Assembly (NCBI GenBank): GCA_030015575.1
Contig: JASDDO010000006.1
Coordinates: 109,856,045 to 109,920,044 of the forward strand
Reading direction: 5' to 3'
DNA: 64,000 nt
From: Agapanthus africanus
Lineage: Eukaryota; Streptophyta; Magnoliopsida; Asparagales; Amaryllidaceae
Shown here: one piece after another, positions 46,744 through 59,808 of the stretch
Layout: each line of letters begins with the position of its first letter
Position numbering within the stretch: the first letter of the stretch is position 1
Program-made: the position numbers and the translations under genes
Notes under the pieces: generated by a model
The model's database searches: none
What the model was told of the DNA's origin: nothing
The model's input: the letters and a program-made list of their open reading frames with translations, nothing else

Positions 46744-49700
46744 TATCATATCCTACGAAATTGCGGGGGTGCTATACGCCATCTACCCGACTTCCCCCGT
46801 AGATATACATATACTCACATTGATCCTTGCTTGCCGAAGTCGATGTAGCCATGCTCCTCCTTGTCATCCGAAGTCCACGTGAGGGTGCCTACATATATAA
46901 ACACATAGTATCGTAAACCGAAATCACGCACGAAAACCAAAACGGCACATGTATCATACATAGGTAAAAACCTATGTTCTACTTATGCAAATCAACAAAA
47001 CAACACCTGATATAGACGTACAAACGTTAAGTGACCGATACAAAACACAAATATCAAAACATCAAGTCATTAAAACACACAAAACATAAACATCAACTTA
47101 GAAAACTGGTTCAAGATTTTTGGTCTGGTGAAAAGAGTCTAAACAAGCAATGGAGTGGGGTTGTATATGAAGTAACTGAACTACAGACCAAACCTAGACA
47201 CCAATGCCCACAATTTGGCCGGCCAAACACACTGGAATTCCGGCCTGATCGGCCCAACCAGCATGGTTCGAGTTCGTATTCTCAGGGTGGTCTCGTAGTG
47301 GTCCATCTAGGTCTCTGGGGTTGCTAGTTTTCTCAGTAATGGTCTTAGGTCACTCCAGATTCCCTGTAGGCTCAATTAATACACAAAACTGACATTTTGA
47401 AATATCTAACTCAAGTTTGGTTTTGTTTATGTTTTGGTCTAGGTTTAAACACCAAAGGGGTTTATAGTCACCAATTACGCTTCAATTTCACCATCACAAC
47501 TCAATAATCCCCCTAAACTTCATCTAGGAATTTTCCAAGACCACTAAACCTCACTTAATCACTTCTAAACTAAAATAGTTGCTAAAGTAAATCAATTACT
47601 ACACTAATGGGGAAAGAATTACCTCATTTGGCAACTCAAGAAAATTCTTGCAGGTGCTCAAAATCCTAACTTGCTTGGTCCTTCATGCTTGTAGTGAGCT
47701 TGTGCATGATTTTAATGAAGGGAATACATAGTTTTTGTTAGGTTTGCCTAGCACCTCATGAAGGGTTTGGAAGCATCACATGTCTCAAAATCAAATTTTT
47801 AAGGTGCTAAGTGAACATACAAAGAATCATCACTAGAAAATTAGGGTTTCATTACAAAGACAACATCACAAGTAATAAAGGCTAGGGTTTTGAGAGTACA
47901 AACTTTGTAGCTCCCTACGCTAGACTCCTTGGCTACTTGAGGGTTGGAAAAAGGTTCGCTTGAGGTCTTCTAAGTCCACGATGATCCACCCGAAGCTCCT
48001 TTGCCCAAAGCTTCTTGCTTTACTCGATATATCAATGAAGTAGAGAAAACACCCAACACAAACCGGCTAGATGTGTGCAGTATGATGATGTGGTTTGTAT
48101 TCTTTGATCAAAACTCTTTCTTTTTATTAACCTCACTTAAGAAAATAATCAAGAGAGGAAGAAGAAGATGGTGGCTAAGTTTTTTCACACAAGAAATGAT
48201 ATGAGAGAGTGAATAATTGAAATGAGAAAAGAATAATATATCTTAATCCTTTCTCACTTCAACCATGGTTAGAATCATCTAGATTTTTATCAAATGGGTT
48301 AAAGATGAAAGGATAATTAACTCAAGGTTAAATGGTGGTTGAAGCATGGTCAAAGATGATAAGTATAAACATTATGTGAATTATCCCTTTTCTTTTTCTA
48401 AATGATAAATAAAATAGATAATTCTACAATGTGAGTCTTGCATTGCCACCAAACATGTATCAACAACTATGATACTATGTATGTATGTATGTATCCATGC
48501 ACATCATCATGTGCATACATGCATGCATACAAAAATAGAAAAAGAGTTTGATTAAAGAATTAATCTAAAAGTCATTTGTTAAATCAACACTTGATTTTGC
48601 AAACCGGTCATATCACATACGATCCGACCAATAGAAAATGCCCGATTAATATACGGTATCACATATCCGTATTTAATCGGGTCCCCGCACATATCTCATA
48701 TGCACACCACATCTTTTCGCCTGAGCCAGGAAACTTCATTGTGGGACTTTAAGACCCGTCAATACGCCGGTAGCAGGTAATGATCATATCAAATACTTAC
48801 AAGCCGTAAGCGATCAGCTAAACATAACGACCACCCGGGTATTGAGTTATCAGAAGAAAACAAGCGAACCTGTTACAACTCCCGTCGAGCCAACCGGCAA
48901 CACTACCGTACAGTCCGGTCTCTTCGTCAGATATGCTGCATATTGAGTCTAGGGATGGTAACGTCGACCCCAATAACTCAATAAGTCATGCCGATGAATG
49001 GTCTATAACAGATCGAGAAACTACTGATAACACTTATCAGCAAATCTCAACAGCCCTGGACAGGGACTTACTGATATAGCCAGTCGAGCACAGCACAACA
49101 TCAACTCCCAATACCGGGAGAGACGAAACCCCTCCTATCGCTCATCGCTTTCGTGTGTCTCGGGACTGTACCCAATGACCACCTGTTTGCACGACTCAGT
49201 AGAGACGTGGTAGGGTGGTAATCAAAGTACAGTGGGAGAACACACAAGACTCTATAACGATCTCGGGTCTACAGACTAACCTGCACCAGTGTCACCTGAG
49301 AACTGCTATCCGACGATAGATATAATTCCATATAGGAGTTCTCGGTGAGTCCGTCCAGTGTACCCAGTCACCACTGAGCACCCGTATACGATCTCGATGT
49401 CAAACATCGATGAATGTGGGAACATCCATCGCCCATCACATGGGTCTAGTATCATATACGCTAGTCTACTCTGGTATATCGATGCCCCGTCTCGATACAC
49501 CTACGACTAGGGACATTTCAGGATATGCTTATAAACTATAGATGTCCCACTAGTATGATCTCCATCATAATCACAGTAGTCAAGCCTATATCCTCAGGGC
49601 TTTATCAACATGTATGAATGAATAAAAGCATGATCAAATCAACATGTCAGATAAAGAAGAACCATATAGCATACTATCATGACGAGCAAGAATGTACACT

Positions 49701-50355
49701 GAATATATATATATATATACATGCATAAATACATCCACTACCATATAATGGCCTCTAGGGCATACATATATCCAACAGTTTTGATGTAGATTTGAGGGGG
49801 TTATGAGGAGGTAGAGGAGATGGGGGAAAGAGGGAAGCCATGGAGGGAGAGGGAGAAGAAGAAAGATGAAGATGAATTGAAAAGAAAACAATGCCATGGT
49901 CAACAAATGACCCCTCACCCTCTCTCTCTCTCTCTTAAGCCCATGCTTCCTTGTCTCCCCATGCCATATTTTAAAATTCTTTTCTTTTTCTTTTCCCCTT
50001 TTTATTTTATAGAACAATTGTAAAAACCAAAATGAAGCCATGGTTCAAAAAAATGAGACAAGTTTTGTTGCATGTCATGATGCATAATCAAGCTTAATGC
50101 AAGATTAGTAAAAATTAATCGAGTTTAGCATTAACATAGAATATAATTAATTATAAGAAAGTCTATGAATGCTCCATTCTTATAATCCCTTTCAAAATCA
50201 ACATTCAATTTAATTTTCCAATATTTTCCAATTTATCGGTATATAATTATACCATATCATTAAAACCAATCCTTGCACTTAATAATATTCCTGAAATTTA
50301 TTATTTAATTATTTAAATTTCTAAAAATAATATTTTATTTTTCTGAAATGTTACA
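46744..50355 (-). repeat. G2 3' LTR, partial, split by S3
   Basis: 46744-47735 and 49778-50355 align with 58249-59241 and 59227-59808. The element-sense start TGTAACATTTCAG lies at 50355. The rest of the LTR is missing beyond C7. Confidence 0.86.
47736..49777 (-). repeat. S3: Copia solo LTR with TSD GTTTT
   Basis: A 2042-bp LTR. On minus it opens TGTTGGATATATGTATGCCC and ends AAACCTAACA. GTTTT precedes (47731-47735) and follows (49778-49782), a perfect 5-bp target duplication inside the G2 LTR; the uninterrupted site is seen at 59231-59236. It contains a short TATG microsatellite near 48476-48492. Confidence 0.93.
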
Positions 50356-50372
50356 GTCTTCCCCTTTAAATA
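50356..50372 (-). other. G2 polypurine tract
   Basis: On minus TTTAAAGGGGAAGAC next to the LTR start, with the CGGGGACCGAATTT context also seen in the LARD. Confidence 0.75.
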
Positions 50373-51104
50373 AATTCGGTCCCCGAATTTAAATTTAATC
50401 CCCCCAAATATTAAAACATTTCAGCAAAACAATCAAGTCGTCGGGGCTCCGAGATTATCAATACTTAAAATACATCTCAGCGCTATGCATGCGCATGAAA
50501 AACGAGTATATAACTCAAAATCAAAAACTCCGTCAAGCATCACGCAATCATCGGAGTTATAGTGAAGATACCAATGTCAAAGTCCAATATGAAAACCAAC
50601 ATGATATACTCAAAACTATAACATTACATAGTACGCATCGTTGTAAACTTGTTACAACATCTGAAAAGAAATACATGCAACTTTTTTCAAGTCGCCGTGC
50701 GATCCGCGTATCACGACATAGGTAGCGGACGTTTATTGTAAGAAAATAACTCTCTCTATATATATGTACTTTGTTTAACATACAAGTCCTGCTGTTTTGA
50801 AAATAATTTAGAAGGGTTTCCCTTGTAACATGTTTCGTGTCATCTCGGACACATAGGAAAATACTTAGACTATAGCTCCTTTTTGGAAATCCCTTCAATG
50901 ACTATCGATGCGTGCAAAAAAACTGAGGTACTGTTCTCATAACAGTCTTGCACGGTTACTAAACCAAATAGTGAATATCATAAAAACGTACTGCTCAAAG
51001 GAAATCATACGCAATAGTAAATGTAATAATGCCATGTGCGTCTGGTGCGCAAAGAAATCATAATCAATGAATGTGCTATACATGTGCACAAAAACAAAAT
51101 CTAA

Positions 51105-51121
51105 GTGCAATGGATATGCAC
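51105..51121 (-). repeat. GTGCA dyad beside the S2 insertion (G2)
   Basis: GTGCAATGGATATGCAC, one unit of the dyad cluster, six bases from the S2 insertion point. Looser variants lie at 51037-51050 and 51071-51087. Confidence 0.65.
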
Positions 51122-51127
51122 GAAAAC

Positions 51128-53332
51128 TGTTAGTTATATGTATGCCCTAGAGGCCATTACTGTACATTGGATGTATATTCTAGTGGATGCTGGGACATAT
51201 ATAGGGAGGACTTTCTTGCTCGACATGATAGTATGCTATCTGGTTACCCTTTACCTTAACGTGTACACTGATTGTCTCTCTGTTACATGTTGGTAAAGCC
51301 CTTAGGATGAGTACTTGACTACCTGGACTATGATGCGGATCATACTAGTGGGGACATGGTAGTCCATAAGTACATCCTTCAAGGTCTCTAGTCGAGGGTG
51401 TATCGAGACGGGGCATCGATACACCAGAGTAGACTAGCGTATACCTTCTCGACCCATACAGATGGGCGATGGACGATCCCATATCCATTGGTGTTTGACA
51501 TCGGAGATGATATACGGGTGCTCAGTAGAGACTGGGTACACTGGACGGACTCGCCGAGAACTCCCAGATGGTATTATACCTTACGTCAGATGGCAGTTCT
51601 CTGGTGACACTGGTACAGAGTAGTCTGTTGACCCGAGATCGTCATAGAGTCTTGTGTGGTTCCCACTGTGCTTTGATTTCCACCTTACCACGTCCAAGAG
51701 GGCGTGCAAAATGGTTGTTTTTGGGTACAGTCCCGAGTCACATGGAGGCAATGAGCGATAGGAGGGGATTCGTCTCTCCCGGTATAGGGAGTTGATGTTG
51801 CGCTGTGTTCGATTGGCTATAACAGGAAATCCCTGGCCAGGGTTGCTGAGATTTACTGGTAAGTGTTACCAGTAGTTTCTCGAATTGTTATAGACCTCAT
51901 ATCGACACGACTTATCGAGCTATTGGGGTCTGACGTTTACCACCCCTAGGCGAGATATGCGACATATCAGACGATCAGACCGGACTGTACGGTAAGTGTT
52001 ACTGGTTGGATTCACAGGAGGGTGAGCGGGCTTGCTCGTCGATCTTCTCATCGCTCAATACCCGGGTGGCCGTTACGTTTAGCAGACCGCTTGCGGCTTG
52101 TGGGTGTTTGATATGATCATCACCTACTGCCGGCGTATTGACGAGTCTTTAGAGTCCTACACAGAGGTTTCCTGGCTCAAGCGAAACGAAATAGGAGCGC
52201 ATATGAGATATGTACGGGACCTAGAATAATACCAGTATGTGATACTGTATTAGATTCTCGCGATATGTGACATTGATCGGTTATATGCGATATAGCCGGG
52301 TTATCGGACCAAGTGTTGATTCGATAAGTTGTTACTATTGATACTAGTCGGTTATGTGCGACATGACCGGATCATTGAATCAATTGTTGATTTAATGATT
52401 TAATGTATAATTATATATTTGATATATTACTTTGCATTAACTAGTATTGGTTCACTTTAAATGGATTTTCTCACTTCTTGTGCACATTGTATATGTGATA
52501 TAGTTTTGTGCACTTGTTTGTATCATGTTTGATGATACATGTTTACTTGGTTAAGTGTAAAGAATTAAGCCATGGTTAAACTAATGATTAGGGTTTTCTT
52601 TTCTTACTTATTTATTTATTTATTTGTTTTGAAAAGATATGAAATGAAATGGTTGCTAGTTTTGTTTCTAGTTGAAGCTTCATGAAGCTTTGACTAAGTG
52701 ACCATTTTGTCTCATGCTTAACCCTAACCACTCCACTTAACCCTAGTTGATTCTCTACACTTCACCATGGTTAGATTATGATAAGTATTCCTTTTATTTT
52801 CTATTTGTAATTAACTTATCATAACAATTATCTTCTTCTTCTTCTTCTTCTTCAAGAAAGAAGCTTGCATTCATCAATGGTGATTTGATGAAAAGAGTGA
52901 GAAATCCAATTCTAAAGTGAACCCACTTCCTATTTCTTCATCCTCTACCTCTTGCCAAGTAGTAGAGTGTGTTTTCTTCACAAGTTTCTTGACTTGGTGA
53001 AGTGGGAGCTTGATCTTGTGATGCCTCGACGTAGATCATCTTCGGCACGGAGCCGACGACCTTGCCCTCCCATTTCTCCGATGAAGCCGACGCTTGAGCC
53101 CGGGATTTCATTTGGACAGCGGAGAGGACTTCATCACGGAGCCGTGGAGGTGGAGGACTGGATCTACAAAGGTTGTATTTCCGTTTTCTCTTTAGTTAAG
53201 TTGTTAGCTAGTTTCTAGTTTCGCCTAAATCTAGTTAACGATCCGTATTAGGGTTTGTAGGCACCCGTAATTTTTGAAATTGGCATGGTTGATGCCTTGT
53301 GAGACCTCTTGAGAGTGCCTAGGAACCCTATA
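51128..53332 (+). repeat. S2: Copia solo LTR with TSD AAAAC
   Basis: A 2205-bp LTR opening TGTTAGTTATATGTATGCCC. AAAAC stands at 51123-51127 and 53333-53337. It is about 95% similar to S1 by eye, including the region around 52952-53180 and the TTC microsatellite near 52831-52855. It is inserted in the G2 dyad cluster. Confidence 0.92.
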
Positions 53333-53376
53333 AAAACACCTGTCAAGGGCAACGGTGTGCCTGAAAACAATATCAT

Positions 53377-53736
53377 GTGCATCTAATATGCACGAAGAAT
53401 CCCGATTTAATGCATCTGGTGTGCACCAAAATCGCATCAAGCACGCCAAGTATGCGCAAGAATCCAACTCAAGTGCACAAGATGCACGAAAACAAATATC
53501 GAATATCGCAATCGAAATCGACGGTATACAACAACCCTTAATCCAAATCAGGTATACCGTGGTATATAATCTCACAACAACGTGCACCAGCGTGCAAAAA
53601 AACGAATCAAAGTACTAAAAGTGCATGAAAATTATACCGAAGGCACAAGTCAAATCACCTACATACTATAGGCATGAAATCAAAATCAAACATCTCGAAT
53701 GACATCAAATCGAAGTTGAGTGCAACTGTGGTGCAC
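53377..53736 (-). repeat. Cluster of GTGCA-N5/7-TGCAC dyads (G2)
   Basis: Clear units at 53377-53393 (GTGCATCTAATATGCAC), 53473-53487 (GTGCACAAGATGCAC) and 53720-53736 (GTGCAACTGTGGTGCAC), with looser variants between. It corresponds to 31955-32145 in the LARD. Confidence 0.72.
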
Positions 53737-55411
53737 AAAATCTCAATCATGCAATAAATCGCCCAAAACACCAAAATCCAAAATGACGGACACGTGATAT
53801 TCGAATCACCAAATCGCAAATCGTAAACACTGTCGTCGATATGTCCTTCCTTCAAAGTCGAGAAGGTGTCGGTGCATCCAAAACTAGCAGAGCAGGATAT
53901 CTACTTGCCTCCTGTTCATGGTCTGGCACCTTGTGCTCTTAGGCTCTCATCTCTCACTGCGGATCGCCAGTTACATAACTCCTCGACTCAACGGCCCAAT
54001 ATTGAATGATGACGGAAACAGTTCCGCTCTGGCACATCCACTAAAGATCTCTGGACAACTATCATGGTCACTCATAACATATCCCGTCGATGATGCCAAA
54101 CTCTGGTCTACTGGGTGTGCATGATACGACTGATCCTGGGTCCAAATCTTTCGTGTAGTATTCCAGAAAATTCTGTCGGGGTGTCTTCCAGATCCCGTTC
54201 CTGCCGAATTGCCCTGAAGTTATCACCCTTTACTAAATCTATTTCTCGTTCCGGAACAGCTGCAAACTTATCACGACTTCTTTTAAAAGATATATCCATA
54301 TTCAACGCCTCTGCATGCGTATCGCATCTCTGATGTCGATGGAGTGGAACTCCACCTCATCAAAAATCTCATACGAACCTCTTACTTTACTTTCCTATAA
54401 TGTGGACTGATTCGGACTCGTCTCTTCTTAGATGTATGGACTGCGCTACATACGGTTATACTCATATCTAGAGTCTCCCTTCCGAACTACAAACTCGACA
54501 GCTCAAGGTGGTAGGTGTCTGGCCAATTTCGCCCTCGGAAACTCTTCTAATTCGTCGGAGGAATACTCTTCATTCGTCCGTTTTCTATCGACTCTCAACG
54601 TGCATGTGTGAAGACTTCTCTAGCTGAATTCAATCAATCTGATGACCTCGCATCGGGGTATGCAAACGAACCATATGTCCTAATCACTCATCCATGGGTG
54701 ACTAGTGATCTTTTATCAAATCCCTAAGTACAACTCGTGCTGCAAATAGCTTCAAACATCTGGGCGATATCTTGTCAGTTGCAGCAACAACTAGCTCATC
54801 CGTCCGCACGATAAACAATGCCTCAATTATCAAGAATAAACGGTGCATTGACGGTCATCACATTCTAGCCGGCCTCTAGCAGTGGCCCAATCCTCTGGTG
54901 CTGATCTGAACGTTCGCTTCAACGAGAAAACATAGTAAAACGATATATCGAAACACTCTTGTCGTGAAAACACAATAAAACGATATATCCATGCAATCGT
55001 GTGTCACCGGAATTATGCCCTGGTCTGTCCTCGTCCAAGACGAGCTCATGCTAACCGCAACTCTAGCCGTAGCTCTCTCTGCCCGTGCAACCGTGGTAAC
55101 AGAAACCACAAACCGAAATCGATGAGGATAGATCAAATGAACGAATAGAATATTGTGCAAAGAAATGTACATCCTAAGGCTTCTTAAGCGGAGTAGCGTA
55201 TCGTAAGTATGCCGCGAAATATACACACAGTACGTCACTCTACCTAAGTCACCTACTCCATCAACCAAGGTCAACCTACGCGACGAAAGTTCGGGTCTAA
55301 TACCCCCTCGACCAAGTCTAAGTTCCGTAAGGTCAAGCCTAGATTCCGAATATATATACGCCCTAGACTCCGCATAGTCATACCTTGACTCGAACTATGG
55401 TTAAACCTAGC

Positions 55412-55423
55412 GCTTTGATACCA
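55412..55423 (-). other. G2 primer-binding site
   Basis: On minus a TGGTATCA-AGC site four bases inside the LTR end, as in the LARD and G4. Confidence 0.8.
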
Positions 55424-55427
55424 ACTT

Positions 55428-58400
55428 TGTCACGAACCGAAATAGCACGTGACTGGCACTTGAATCATGTTAAATATATAGGACCCCACCTAATTCAAGT
55501 AAGCCAATAGCCCAGAAATCTAAACCATTTAAAAAAAGAAGTGAGGGAAAATTTAGTTTTTAAGAAGGTGGTTTTCACAACCTAAATCGTAGTAATCATT
55601 TTAAAAGCCTCAAGTATTTCCAAAAATTTCGGCAGAGTTTCTCTTGTAAAAACTGACCCCAAACGAGTACAAACATGCATAATATACATAATGAATAAGG
55701 GCATCCCCAAGCGGGAGTTAGCTCTTCGCCAATTGGCGGAAACAACCACGCAAGCAATATAATATACAACGCCGAATAGCGAGGATCAAAAATCAGAATG
55801 AAACCCAACATCATCAAGGAAGCCAGAAAACCATAATAATACAAGCGCGTGACTCTAAGGTCGAAAGAATAAACAACTGGTTTTCTAAGTCTGTCCAAAT
55901 AATGAAAGACTGGTTGATGGCGTTTACTCGATACAACTGAATATAAATAAAAGTGCAACGGTGGTCATGATGCAAGTGAACCCACCTACCAAAGGAATCA
56001 CCCGGAAGGAAGCAGTGTGCCAGCAAGCTGCAACGAAACCTGTACGGCAAAACCTGCAAGAACTGTGGCACAATAGGGGTGAGTTGCCAACTCGTGAGTA
56101 GAAAACATCACCGAGAAGAAATCGCATGTATGACTCTCTCCTAGGTCATACAATAATATCCTCATAATATATAACATGAAGCATCTAATAATGGCAAGGG
56201 TAATCATCTAAATATAAGTATAATACCACGTGCTTGTGTCAGTGCCTCAGGTAGCAACATGTCACATATATGATGTACGAATGTATTAAGAATGGAAGCA
56301 GAATACATTTTTTACGAGAAAACTGTTTTTCTTATCTCAGTGAGATTTGTGTAAAAACCGAAGTATCATCAATGAAATCAACAGAAAATCCGTGTCAAGC
56401 ATCGACACAAAACATATAACTCAATATCTCAATGTCTCACTATCTCGGGCTCCGGCAATTCGGACTGGCCCATAACATCAAATCTCAATATCTCGGGCTC
56501 CGCATGAACAGGATCGGCCCATGGGCTCCGCATGATCAGGGTCGGCGCATATCATCAAATCTCACGACTACGCCGGCCTCCTCCGGGTATCCGCCGCGTC
56601 ACAAATAACCGGTCGGTAGTGCTACCCTACTGGGCTCAACGCCATCATCTGCGACCATCTTTCCCCGGGGTACCGCACCGGGTCCACCATGCACCCGCAG
56701 ACAGTTCATCCTCCTCCTCCTCGAATCGGGTGTATGATACTGCTCAAGAGCCCAGAAAGCTCATGGTGGACCCATCTCACATCATATCACGAGAAAACCG
56801 TAAATTTTTATTTTTAAAATGATAATGAGTTTACAAAATCTTTGCGGTTTCTCCAAATCCAGAAATCTCATGGAAATTCGAAATCCCAATCTCAAGAGTA
56901 AATAAACAGTGAATTACTGGCATAAAGCCCCATAATATTGCATGGCAAATGAATATATGAATGCACCGGGTATCAAGCAAGGAATGCAATAACTAAACTA
57001 GCATATGAAAGCAATCATACCCTTACTATGTTGCAGCACTAGCTAGCAATTTATACCCATGAAGTAATATTTTCTAATGTGTACGTGACATGGAAATTAC
57101 TTATGATGATGTGTGTGAGCCGAAAAGAAAGTGTACATGGAGCATATGCATCATCGGTAATGGTGCTGGTGTCCCGACAGTAGGGTTTTGTAATAACTAA
57201 TGAAAACACATTTAAGCATGCAATGCGATGCGAATAGCAAGAAATATACGAAAATGCATAATAAACGCAACATTTAAGAATATACGTTTCTATATACGAG
57301 TCATACAGTTTTTGGTGTTTGAAATCGCACGAACCGTGGTTTTAGAAAAATAGGGGCTACGGGGTCCTTGAGAAAAGATACATCCTTTGAAAAATCCGCA
57401 GTATCCCCCGGCCTGTCTTTAAAATACTCACGATTCGTTAGTTTGAAAATAAGTATGACTCGATCCTAGTCTAACATCTACTTGATAAACTATAGGACTA
57501 AACTAAGAGACTAATCGAAAGGGGTAAGGAAAACCACCTAAAGTACGAGTCGATATATCTAGTAGTCGGCGATCCCGCCTTAATAGCGTCACGTACGGTA
57601 AAATATAGAATACGACATTCTCGAATCAAGAGTGCTGATGAATCATCATATCTGTACCTCGTATGGTAAAATCCATCGTACGTATCCCGAATCGGGGTAC
57701 GGGTCAAATATGACATGTACCTCATTATTCATATGGTATTATCATCATAATATCCTGAATTAGGGCACCGTTCTAAAGTCTAGAACATACCAATATCATC
57801 AACATATATCCTCGTGTGTATAAAACACATCGCCTAATGATCCACTATAATATCATGTCGTATCTCAAAACACGACCCTAATCTCATAACCGATCTCACG
57901 GCATCATGCCCGATCATATCGACTCACCTCCAAGTATCATATATTATCCTCATCGCCCGTGTATGTGTGTGTGTGTGTGTGTGTGTAAATACACCAACGC
58001 ATACACACACACGCGCACACACACACACACATATACAAATAAACATATACACCCAAAACCATATCACGTGTGTCCATGTGTGTGTGTGTCAACCTTACTC
58101 TAGGGTTCGTGACTAAGAAACTAAACTAAAGCACTTTCATCCAAATTACACTAAATCCAATCCGTGGTCTCCTAAAGCCTTTCTTGCTAAGTATTCATAT
58201 CCCGCAATAACTATAATACACACACACACACATATCATAAGCACATCATATCCTACGAAATTGCGGGAGTGCTATACACCATCCACCCGACTTCCCTCGT
58301 AGATATACATCTACTCACATTGATCCTTGCTTGCCGAAGTCGATGTCGCCATGCTCCTACTTGTCATCCGAAGTCCATGTGAGGGTGCCTACATATATAA

Positions 58401-59808
58401 ACACATAGTATCGTAAACCAAAATCGTGCATGGAAACCAAAACGACACACATATCACACATGGGTAAAAACCTATGGTCTACTCATGCAAATCAACCAAA
58501 CAACACCCGATATCAACGTACAAACGTCAAGTGACCGATAAAAATCACAAACATCAAAACTTCAAGTCATTAAAACCAACAAAACATAAACAACAACTTA
58601 GAAAACTGGTTCCAGATTTTTGGTCTGGTGAAAAGAGTCTAAACAAGCAATGCAGTGGGGTTGTATATGATGTAACTGAGCTACAGACCAAACCTAGACA
58701 CCAATGCCCACAATTTGGCCGGCCACACACACTGGAATTCCGGCCTACTCGGCCCAACCTGCTTGGTTCGGGTTCGTATTCTCAGGGTGGTCTCGTAGTG
58801 GTCCATCTAGATCTCTGGGGTTGCTAGTTTTCTAAGTAATGGTCTCAGGTCACTCCAGATTCCCTGTAGGCTCAATTAATACACAAAATCGACATTTTGA
58901 AATATCTAACTCAAGTTTGGTTTTGTTTCTGTTTTGGTCTAGGTTTAAACACCTAAGAGGTTTGTAGTCACCAATTACGCTTCAATTTCACCATCACAAC
59001 TAAAGAATCCCCCTAAACTTCATCTAGGAATTTTCCAAGACCACTAAACCTCACTTAATCACTTCTAAACTAAAATAGATACTAAAGTAAATCAATTACT
59101 TCACTAATGGTGAAAGAATCACCTCATTTGGCAACTTAAGAAAATTCTTGCAAGTGCTCGAAATCCTAACTTGCTTGGTTCTCCATACTTGTAGTGAGCT
59201 TGTGCATGATTTTAATGAAGGGAATACATGGTTTTGATATAGATTTGAGGGGGTTGTGAGGAGGTAGAGGAGGTGGGGGAAAGAGGGCATCCATGGAGGG
59301 AGAGGGAGAAGAAGAAATATGAAGATGAAGTGAAAAGAAAACAATGCCATGGTCAACAAATGACCCCTCACCCTCTCTCTCTCTCTCCCCCCTAAGCCCA
59401 TGCTTCCTTGTCTCCCCATGCCACATTTTAAAATTCTTTTCTTTTTCTTTTCCCCTTTTAATTTTATAGAACAATTGTAAAAACCAAAATGAAGCCATGG
59501 TTCAAAAAAATGAGACAAGTTTTGTTGCATGTCATGATGCATAATCAAGCTTAATGCAAGATCAGTGAAAATTAATCGAGTTTAGCGTTAACATAGAATA
59601 TAATTAATTGTAAGAAAGTCTATGAATGCTCCATTCTTATAAACCCTTTCAAAATCAACATTTAATTTAATTTTCCAATATTTCCCAATTTATCGGTATA
59701 TAATTATACCATATCATTAAAACCAATCCTTGCACTTAATAATATTCCTGAAATTTATTATTTAATTATTTAAATTCCCAAAAATAATTTTTTTTCTGAA
59801 ATGTTACA
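55428..59808 (-). repeat. G2 5' LTR (4381 bp)
   Basis: On minus it opens TGTAACATTTCAG at 59808 and ends with GTGACA at 55428. It carries the core block (55700-55730), the GAGTTGCCAACTC dyad (near 56080), repeated ATCTCGGGCTCCG segments (56443-56560) and a GT/CA microsatellite pair. It lacks the 88-bp array of the LARD. Confidence 0.88.
57959..58031. repeat. GT/CA microsatellite pair in the G2 LTR
   Basis: (GT)n at 57959-57986 and (CA)n at 58002-58031 form a near-perfect inverted repeat around a short spacer. Confidence 0.9.

Larger units (their letters stand above)
50373..55411 (-). other. G2 internal region (coding-poor), split by S2
   Basis: 50373-51127 and 53333-55411. It matches the LARD internal region in reverse (GTCACGAAC/primer side at 55.4 kb, the CTGATGACCTCGCATCGGGG string near 54640). 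No open frame resembles gag or pol; the longest is 132 codons on minus (54876-55274) and is not supported as a gene. Confidence 0.72.
46744..59808 (-). mobile_element. G2: Gypsy LARD-family element, minus, coding-poor
   Basis: In element order: 5' LTR 59808-55428 (4381 bp), primer site 55412-55423, internal region 55427-50356 with solo LTR S2 inside, polypurine-rich tract next to 50356, then the start of the 3' LTR 50355-46744 with solo LTR S3 inside. About 1.6 kb of the 3' LTR is present before C7 cuts it. LTRs differ by about 4-5% over the shared part, suggesting 1.5-2 million years. The internal region without S2 is about 2.9 kb with no recognisable pol. It is inserted in the G3 pol. Confidence 0.85.

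Noticed and set aside
54876-55274. 132-codon frame on minus in G2
   Set aside because: It lies in the shared internal region but is not open in the LARD or G4 at the same place.
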